Assembly: GCA_020091685.1 (NCBI GenBank)
Contig: CM034610.1
Coordinates: forward strand, 15,194,724 to 15,258,723
Reading direction: 5' to 3'
DNA length: 64,000 nt
Origin: Lutjanus erythropterus
Taxonomy: Eukaryota > Chordata > Actinopteri > Lutjaniformes > Lutjanidae
Position 1 is the first letter of the stretch. Each line of letters starts with the position of its first letter. A program made the translations under genes and the position numbers. The notes under the pieces are model-generated. The model saw only the letters and a list, made by a program, of their open reading frames with translations, ran no database searches and was not told the DNA's origin. This document shows positions 57,136-64,000 of the stretch, in pieces.

Positions 57136-59746
57136 ATGGTGAGTGTGGCCATGTTCCTTGGAATAACAGTCTCTAGGGATGTAGGATCTTCTCCGCACTT
57201 AAGTGATGAGATGAAAGCATCACTGAAACATTTGCTATCTGGATTACCAACAGCCCAAGAAGCAAAACTTCTCTTGAGCAAAATCTCCCAAACTGTGGAT
57301 TTGGACCCAATCTTAACTTTTATTTTCTGGCTTGAGCTAAATTTTAATCTTAAACCTTGAAATACAAAATGTTTTGGGTTGACTGGTGTAATATTGTAGC
57401 TCCCAAAACAATTACGGAATACTTTGTACTTTGTATTTGATAGATTCAAAATGGGCAGACTTTTTTTGTAGGAAAAGAACTCTCTTCACAAATCTCCTTA
57501 AAGAAAATCTGTGATTTGTTGGCAGTTTGGCAAAAGCCATCAGAAACAGTGATTTAATTAGACTTTTTGTAGAGTTCTTTCATCTGTCTTAGTCATAACA
57601 CAGATGTAGAAATAACCGAAACAAGCAATTTAGGGCCTCTGTTAGGGCATCTGTCACTGTCTTCATTTATCTAGGATCACCGCATTTTATAGCATCTCCC
57701 ATTTGGTCGATGTTCTGTATGTTTGATGTGTATCTCACCTTTTATCATCTCAAAGGCACCCAAGAAGGCCAAGAGGAGACAGCAGCAGGGTGAGGGTGGA
57801 TCCTCCAACGTGTTCTCCATGTTTGAGCAGAGCCAGATCCAGGAGTACAAGGAGGTAAATTTTTCCCTGTCGCATCTCACGCACTCCAAAGTTTCAAGTA
57901 GTATGAATCAAGCTCTTTGTGGGTGTTTTGAGAAAAGGGACTCATATAGCCTAACTGATGAGTCCATGTACCATTTGACCTTGAAGGTAATGCGAGGAAC
58001 CTTCCAAAAGATATGGACCTGATTGGTTTGAGACAGCGTGACAGCAAAAATGTCCTCATCAGCACGACAGGACAGTAAATCTGAGTTTTCCGTTGACAGC
58101 AGCTACCTCTCCTCTGGGGTTAGCTCAGTAATCCTCCTCAGATACTCAAAACACTTGCTCTGTGACCCGACAGGAATGTCGCCAGCCAACAGCTGGTGGA
58201 CAGTCATATTTATCAAAGCAGGAAAGATGGGCTCAAGGTAGCTAGAACATGAAAGGATTTGAGATCCCTGGAACTAAAGATGAGCCTGCATGGTGTTTAG
58301 GAAACAGAAAAGGGAACAAAATGTTGTTTTAGGGATAGGAAACTCGGAAATTAATGTTATTGCCATCTTTGTGGGGCTGTTCCTCAGTATACAGGTATTA
58401 AAAAAAAGAGAACACAATGGCAACAGTGGCCAAAATAACATTGGGGACAGGGTGAAATAACATTGGGGACAGGGTCAGAAGATTTAGTCACAAGGCAAAA
58501 AACGGGGAGGAGGGAGTGACAGCTGTAATCAATACCTTCTCCTTAAATGTCGCAAGGGGCTTGTCTCAAATTCCGAGACCATTTTAACACCTTAGAAAGA
58601 CAAGTGGGCGACCAGCTGCCAAGTCCCAAAAGGTTTGCAATGCCTTCTTTGGTTTCACTGGGTACACCCAGCTATGTGGAAGGAGAAGGTGGAGAACAGC
58701 TCCACATTTACACGTTTATGTCTTACACAAATAATTATCACAAGCAAGTCTCATGATGAGGATCTCAGTTTTCACTGTCTTAATTAGTTGTATTTTGGTT
58801 TATAGTTTGACGGCTTATAAATGTCATCTGAGGAGGTGGCGTACCAACAAATGATTTTTGTTTTTGATTCACTGACTCACCTCTCCTCCGTCACCTGGCA
58901 GGCTTTCACAATCATCGACCAGAACAGAGATGGCATCATCAGCAAGGACGACCTCAGGGACGTGCTGGCCACCATGGGCCAACTGAATGTGAAGAATGAG
59001 GAGCTGGAGGCCATGGTGAAGGAGGCCAGCGGCCCCATCAACTTCACCGTCTTCCTGACCATGTTCGGCGAGAAGCTGAAGGGTGTGTTGCCACATACAC
59101 TCACACACTTAAAGCCTCCCTTGAGCGCATTTATCCTCTTATTGTTTTTTATCCTTTATAACTGAGATTAATTGTCTACTTTTACTCTTAGGCGCTGATC
59201 CCGAGGACGTTATCGTGAGCGCTTTCAAGGTCCTGGACCCCGAGGGCACTGGCAGCATCAAGAAGGAATTGTAAGGGCTTTTACATTTAACTTATGCTTA
59301 CGGAGGTTCAGGAGGGAGAGAAAAACACAAGCTAATTACATACGGAACTAATCGGGGGCAGGTGAAAACAATTAGGAATCATAAAAAGAGGGAAATAAAA
59401 CAGGAGAAAAAAGAGGAAAGAAAAGAACTTCAAAATAAAACAGGAAACAAGTAATCTTGACACCATCTGATATTAATATTTTTTAAATTTTTCCTCCCCA
59501 GCCTTGAGGAGCTCCTGACCACCCAGTGCGACAGGTTCACCGCTGAGGAGGTGAGCTGATCAGTCATTGTCTCACTCATATTCTCGTTCTGTCTTTAATA
59601 ATTCGGAGTTGTAAACCTTTATTTTTTCAATCCCTCCTTTGCAGATGACCAACCTGTGGGCTGCTTTCCCCCCTGATGTGGCTGGCAATGTGGACTACAA
59701 GAACATCTGCTACGTCATCACACACGGAGAGGACAAGGAGGAGTAA
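57136..59746 (+). CDS. mylpf: Myosin regulatory light chain, fast skeletal muscle
   Basis: Regulatory light chain that wraps the myosin heavy-chain neck and tunes contraction. Exons 57136-57138 (start codon alone), 57756-57854, 58902-59082, 59192-59270, 59502-59550 and 59645-59746 sum to 513 nt, 170 aa (human 169). The N-terminus [12 protein letters not shown] precedes the phosphorylatable serines (S17/S18 in [10 protein letters not shown]). EF-hand 1 has an intact divalent-cation loop [12 protein letters not shown] (residues 40-51). The degenerate EF-hands 2-4 follow with [53 protein letters not shown], and the end [18 protein letters not shown]. This is clearly MYLPF rather than cardiac or smooth-muscle light chain. 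Teleosts have mylpfa and mylpfb; which one this is was not determined. Confidence 0.96.
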
Positions 59747-59986
59747 AATCCCCCACTCTCAAGATCTCTACCTCTGTTCAACCCATACTTGCCGCACCTA
59801 CCACCTACTCACTCCCCCTCCTCCGACGCCGTGGATTCTTTGCACACCTCCGCTCCCTGGCCCGCTCTTTCCGCTTACCAGCTCACTATGAAAAGACTTT
59901 ACTTTATTGAGATACTCAGTGAGAGGACTGAAGGCTGTGGGGGTGTTTGTGTGTGAGTACCAACAGGGGAACATGGGATTATTTTC

Positions 59987-59992
59987 AATAAA
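59987..59992 (+). terminator. mylpf polyadenylation signal
   Basis: AATAAA 241 nt after the mylpf stop codon, giving a short 3' UTR typical of the gene. Confidence 0.8.
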
Positions 59993-61855
59993 AATAATCT
60001 TGTGGCACTGAAACACTCTCTCTATCTCTGTCCCTGCCTGTTGTTCCTCCTGCTTTTCCTCCCATCACTCATTCTGTCCTTCTGTTTTGAGGCCAACAGT
60101 GCATGCATCATACCTACGTGTAAGCCATCGCGTATGCATATGCAGTCCAGTGTATACCGTAATCAGTCAAAAAAGTCTCTTGGGTGCTGTGGTGCAAGCA
60201 CAGTCACTTGCTTGAAACAAGTAAGCAGCCTGACCCAAGTGGTCTGTTAGTCTCAACCGGACACAGGGTGTTTAATGGGTTTGTCTCTTTGTTTGTACAA
60301 GGGAGGAGTGCACAGTAAAGGAGTGGGTGTACTGTACTAAAATAGTTTGACTACCCCTCTCTTTTTTTAATCTGTCTCTCCTCTTAAACACAGGTATGAC
60401 GGGAAAAGTTGCAGTGAAAAACAGGAAAGCATGATTTTTTTTTAAATCTTGTAAATAGAGAAAGAGATGGTGAAAGATGGTGAGTGGGAGGCAGAGAGGA
60501 AAACAGCAAAAGTAAAACGTCTTTGTTCTTGACTTTTCTTCCTCCCTCTCACCTCTGTTTCTCTCCTGTTGTCGTGACTGTTCCTGTAACAAATAAAGAA
60601 GTACAAATAAAATAAAAAACTATCTTTCGTATACTGTGTCTGCTGGTTTAAGTGGGGGTGTGGGTGAAAGTACTGCTGGTTGACTGTGGACAGTGCTGTA
60701 TACCACTGGCTGTAATATGCACGTAACAAAGTGTAATCAAGGTTTGGATGGGGTATTTAATCATCATCATAAGCCCAAAGTTTAAAGCATGTCAGATCAT
60801 GCTTAATTACAGTAGTATTGATTTATTTATATAGCATTTGTTATACATAACATACAGCTCAAGATGTTTTACAGTGTGGCATTAAAAACCACAGCATGGT
60901 ACTAAAAACAAGATAGAAAAAGAAATACAAAAAATAAATGAGTTCATAAAAATAGAAAACAGCAGTATTACATTAAAAATGAGACACAGTACAAAAAATA
61001 CATTAAAATATACATTAAAAATATATAAATAGAATAAATGGTTCAATAAAAGGCATGATAGTGTACTAACATGTTAACCTAAGACGGTGAACTCAGTGAG
61101 CATTTTAAACATCAGAGGATGTTAACATTGTGAGCATGTTAGCTTGCCAACAGTTGCATTTACCTCAAAGCATCGCCATACTTATAAGTGCTTAACATGA
61201 CTGCAGACTCTGTATTTCAATAGTCAGATTTTTTAATTATGATTTTTTTTTCTCAGAGATATTTTTACTTCATGATGTCACTTCTAATGACAACTAGTTG
61301 TCACTAAGCGCTACCCTATACAATCCACAGGCAATCACAATAAATCCTTATTGAAAATATATGGATAAATTAGTAGATAGAGATACTTGCATTCAACATT
61401 CAAATTAGCATGATGTAGCTTTCTATGTGTTTCTTTTACTGTTGTGTTCTTAATGTGGAATTTGCACTTTGTTTTTTGTCCACCCCTGTGACTAAAATCA
61501 TATAAGACACATCTAATGCAGGTTTAACTTCTTTCACCTGTTGTTCAACAGAGGTATATGTTACGTCTATATCATACCCTTCCTGATTTTACAGTAAAAC
61601 TCATTCAAATTTGAGTGGAAAACTAATGTATATTGACAGATGTGACAAACTATGGTGGTGTGACTTTAAACATTCACCACAGCACCTATGTTATTCAAAT
61701 GAAGAGAACTTTCTCAAACGCAGAAGGTCCTGTGGTACGATCATATATAGCGAGAGGTCGATTGTTTCAGTTGCTGTGGGTGGATGTTTTCAATCGATTA
61801 ATAAGAGCGCGGAAAGAGACGTTTTTTTAAGCAACAATATCCTACCACCACAAAA
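59993..61855. other. Intergenic region between mylpf and the GPCR
   Basis: No gene recognised. About 60815-61060 is A-rich and starts TTGATTTATTTATATAGC then CAGCTCAAGATGTTTTACAG, resembling a short interspersed repeat common in fish. AATAAA motifs near 60593 and 60609 are not tied to any visible gene. Confidence 0.5.
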
Positions 61856-62722
61856 ATGCACTGGTTAATTAACATCACCGATGACTCTAATGCAGCAGCT
61901 AATATCTCTTCGAAGTGTGAGGATGTGCAGTATGGTGTCATCTTCATCTGGAAGGTGGTCGCTATGGTTTTTGCCTATAATTTTGGGTTTCCTGCAGCTG
62001 TTGCCATACTTGCGGACATGTTTCAGAAAGGAAGAAAAGGGATGCCATTCACCCCCAACGATGTCTTCATCTTAAATCTCACTGTTATGGATATGATTTA
62101 TTTGTTCTTTCTTCAACCACAGTTGTATCAAAACGAGCGTGACTTGGCGTTGAAAGCATTTATTGCCTTCTTGTATTCATTCAGTCTGTGTGGGAGGCCT
62201 CTCTTTATCACCTGTATCTCTCTGGACTGTTACCTGGCCGTCGTTCATCCTGTTACATATCGGGCAAGAAAGAGCCTGACTCCCAGGATCCTCACGGCTG
62301 TTGGTGTTTGGATTGTGACCATTGCTTATGGCTTTTATTTTGCTACTACACAGGAAGAATCAACTGCCATCATCCCAATCGTATTTATTCTTTTGACTTT
62401 CCCTGTTATTGGATTTTGTGACTTCTCCATCCTCTGGACCCTAAAGAGATCTAGCCCTGGAGGAAGAGGCATCCACCCCCAGAAGAAGAGGGCTCTGAAT
62501 ATTATCTTCACTAACCTTAGCATTGCCTTCATTTCTTATCTTCCTCCAGTAGTTACCTTGTTAGTGCTTGAGTTTCTCAGGTTGGCCGGAGAGAGGATTG
62601 AAAGTGATTGTCTTGTGACTCCGGCGATGTGCGTCACTGTTGTTGGAAATGCAGTTTCACTCATCCTGCATTTGAACAATCTGGGAAAACTGGACAGGCT
62701 GAAATGTTGGAAGCAGAAATGA
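61856..62722 (+). CDS. Orphan class A (rhodopsin-like) GPCR, single coding exon
   Basis: A 288-aa integral membrane protein with seven hydrophobic segments and N-glycosylation sites (NIT at 6-8, NIS at 16-18) in a short extracellular N-terminus. TM2 has NLTVMD with Asp79 at the position of the conserved sodium-site Asp. TM3 ends CISLDCYLAVVHPVTYRARK: DCY (124-126) replaces DRY, but the following LAVVHP is typical of chemokine, P2Y and PAR-like receptors. TM5 contains FILLTFPVIGF. TM6 (IIFTNLSIAFISYLPP) lacks CWxP, and TM7 (TVVGNAVSLILHLNNL) lacks NPxxY. ECL2 has no Cys; Cys21 and Cys252 could form an N-terminus to ECL3 disulfide. The tail is very short (KLDRLKCWKQK). The start codon has A at -3 and gives the full first TM. 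It is most like teleost-expanded orphan receptors of the P2Y/chemokine branch; the ligand is unknown. Confidence 0.8.
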   Translation: MHWLINITDDSNAAANISSKCEDVQYGVIFIWKVVAMVFAYNFGFPAAVAILADMFQKGRKGMPFTPNDVFILNLTVMDMIYLFFLQPQLYQNERDLALKAFIAFLYSFSLCGRPLFITCISLDCYLAVVHPVTYRARKSLTPRILTAVGVWIVTIAYGFYFATTQEESTAIIPIVFILLTFPVIGFCDFSILWTLKRSSPGGRGIHPQKKRALNIIFTNLSIAFISYLPPVVTLLVLEFLRLAGERIESDCLVTPAMCVTVVGNAVSLILHLNNLGKLDRLKCWKQK

Positions 62723-64000
62723 ACCTCATCTTTTCAGTCTTTGTCTTTTCAGTTTTTAATATGTGAAAAGCTGTGGACAGAGTGTAGTAATATGTCACCA
62801 TGTGTTGTAGCTACGTTAAGTGTGGTCTTCTGCCATAAAAATAGTTTGACATGTAAAAGTAGATGGACTATTCAAAAAACAGTTGAGGAGGGACCTAACC
62901 TATTGAATTTGAATATTTTCAGCTGCAATATTTGTTAATATACCATAAACGCTTCCTAGTTGCATTTATTCACTGAAAAAAAAAACTATTTGTTTAAAAA
63001 AGTCAGTGTCTGGGCTGCCTTAAAATTTTTATTTGACAAGTTGACTTTTTAAAAAAAATAATTTTAATTCATTCAGTTGTACTTATTCAATTTGCTTAAG
63101 ATATTAAGTTGAAACAACAATAACATACACATCTGATTTCCTTTTATGTTTTCATCTCCTTTGTTCCAGCACTGGCACAAGGACAACATGTGAAACTGCT
63201 CCCAGTGAATTTATTCAGTTTTGAATGTGAGAGACTGAATTCAATACTAAACTCATCACAGTTCACAGTGTTTTTATTAACAAGCTGCCACGACTTATCT
63301 TAATGTGTATTAGAGACACGCAGCCAGTTGTCATAATAAATGTTTTCTTTGAACTATGAAAAAGGAAAAAGTTTTAATTCTCAAACAATGCACGCTGGGA
63401 AGTCTGCTAATATGTAGATCATGTTTCTCTAGACAATTAATTAATGAGTTGATTGAACTCTCTGGAGTACATTCATTCAACTCATCATTCCAAGTCAAAA
63501 GACTTCAGGTTAGGAGAACTCAAGTTTAAAATTTCTTCAGTGGTCTGAAAATAAATACTAAATATTTTATGTTTAATTAACTTGAATAAATGCAACTTGA
63601 ATACTTTCTTTAGGTTAATGAGAATAGATTAGTTGATTCCACCAAATCCCTGTATGAAATTCCTGTATGAATAAGTTTATGTTCATGATATAATTTGTTT
63701 GATATTGTTTGTTTTTTATTGTTTGTGTTGGTAATGTCACCACTTGAAAAGGTGTTTAGTATCTTAGTTTATTTGAAAGGGAGAACTACAGAGAACCACT
63801 GACAGCAGCAGAAGCACTTCTGTCATTTAGTTAAGCCAAAACTGCCTATTATTGTTGCTGTATATAACTTCAGGCTGCACCACTGCTTACCTTAAGGGTA
63901 TTTTTAATTTCTAACTCAAGGAGAAGCAGTAAAATTCCCCAAAATTATTGTATGTCTGAACTACTATTCTATAATTAATGTTTCTTTTTTTGTTCACTTC
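62723..64000. other. 3' flank of the GPCR; nothing recognised
   Basis: AT-rich sequence without credible ORFs, RNA genes or clear transposon ends on either strand. Confidence 0.5.

Noticed and set aside
57877..58241. ORFs between mylpf exons 2 and 3
   Set aside because: Intronic on the basis of exact splice sites and the conserved light-chain protein.

Overview
The window is a stretch of nuclear genome from a teleost fish, most likely a spiny-rayed (percomorph-type) species. The evidence is the gene content (vertebrate multi-exon genes with GT-AG introns and fish-like protein sequences), the AT-rich non-coding DNA full of short terminal-inverted-repeat elements, and a Tc1/mariner family typical of fish. 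No bacterial, phage or plasmid features are visible. Species was not determined. Orthologue names rest on family sequences recalled from memory; no database search was run.

Layout. Positions 31-6409 (-): patl2, an RNA-binding translational repressor of oocytes, whose 3' end runs off the left edge. 9227-22494 (-): tgfb1i1 (Hic-5), a focal-adhesion adaptor with LD motifs and four LIM domains. 25410-28806 (-): elob (elongin B), complete in four coding exons. 30598-34023 (+): pkmyt1, the CDK1-inhibitory kinase, head to head with elob across a divergent promoter that carries a consensus E2F site. 35432-36950 and 41625-42872 (+): two paralogous three-finger C2H2 proteins that share an almost identical N-terminal coiled-coil exon. 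47097-51375 (+): a sesquipedalian (PHETA-type) PH-domain endosomal adaptor. 57136-59746 (+): mylpf, fast-skeletal-muscle myosin regulatory light chain, behind a compact muscle promoter. 61856-62722 (+): a single-exon class A GPCR-like receptor that lacks several canonical motifs.

The genes are not an operon or pathway. They are independent loci: oocyte mRNA control, adhesion, ubiquitin ligase/elongation, mitotic entry, transcription factors, endosome recycling, muscle contraction, and an orphan receptor. From memory, tgfb1i1 and mylpf are on human 16p11.2 and elob and pkmyt1 on 16p13.3, so much of the window looks like a teleost counterpart of human chromosome 16.

The accessory content is mostly transposon debris: at least eight copies or half-copies of a MITE with ends like TTTAAAGGGACAGTTCACCCC; three copies of one Tc1/mariner family (one internally deleted, one antisense fragment inside another transposon, one decayed transposase pseudogene); a hAT-like MITE in patl2; a 763-bp palindrome-ended element; a LINE reverse-transcriptase fossil inside pkmyt1; and several strong foldbacks. 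I found no convincing new multi-gene system. The items most worth a second look are the conserved zinc-finger N-terminal module with a frame-broken remnant of a fourth finger, the motif-poor GPCR, a possible 7-nt microexon in tgfb1i1, and the foldback structures.
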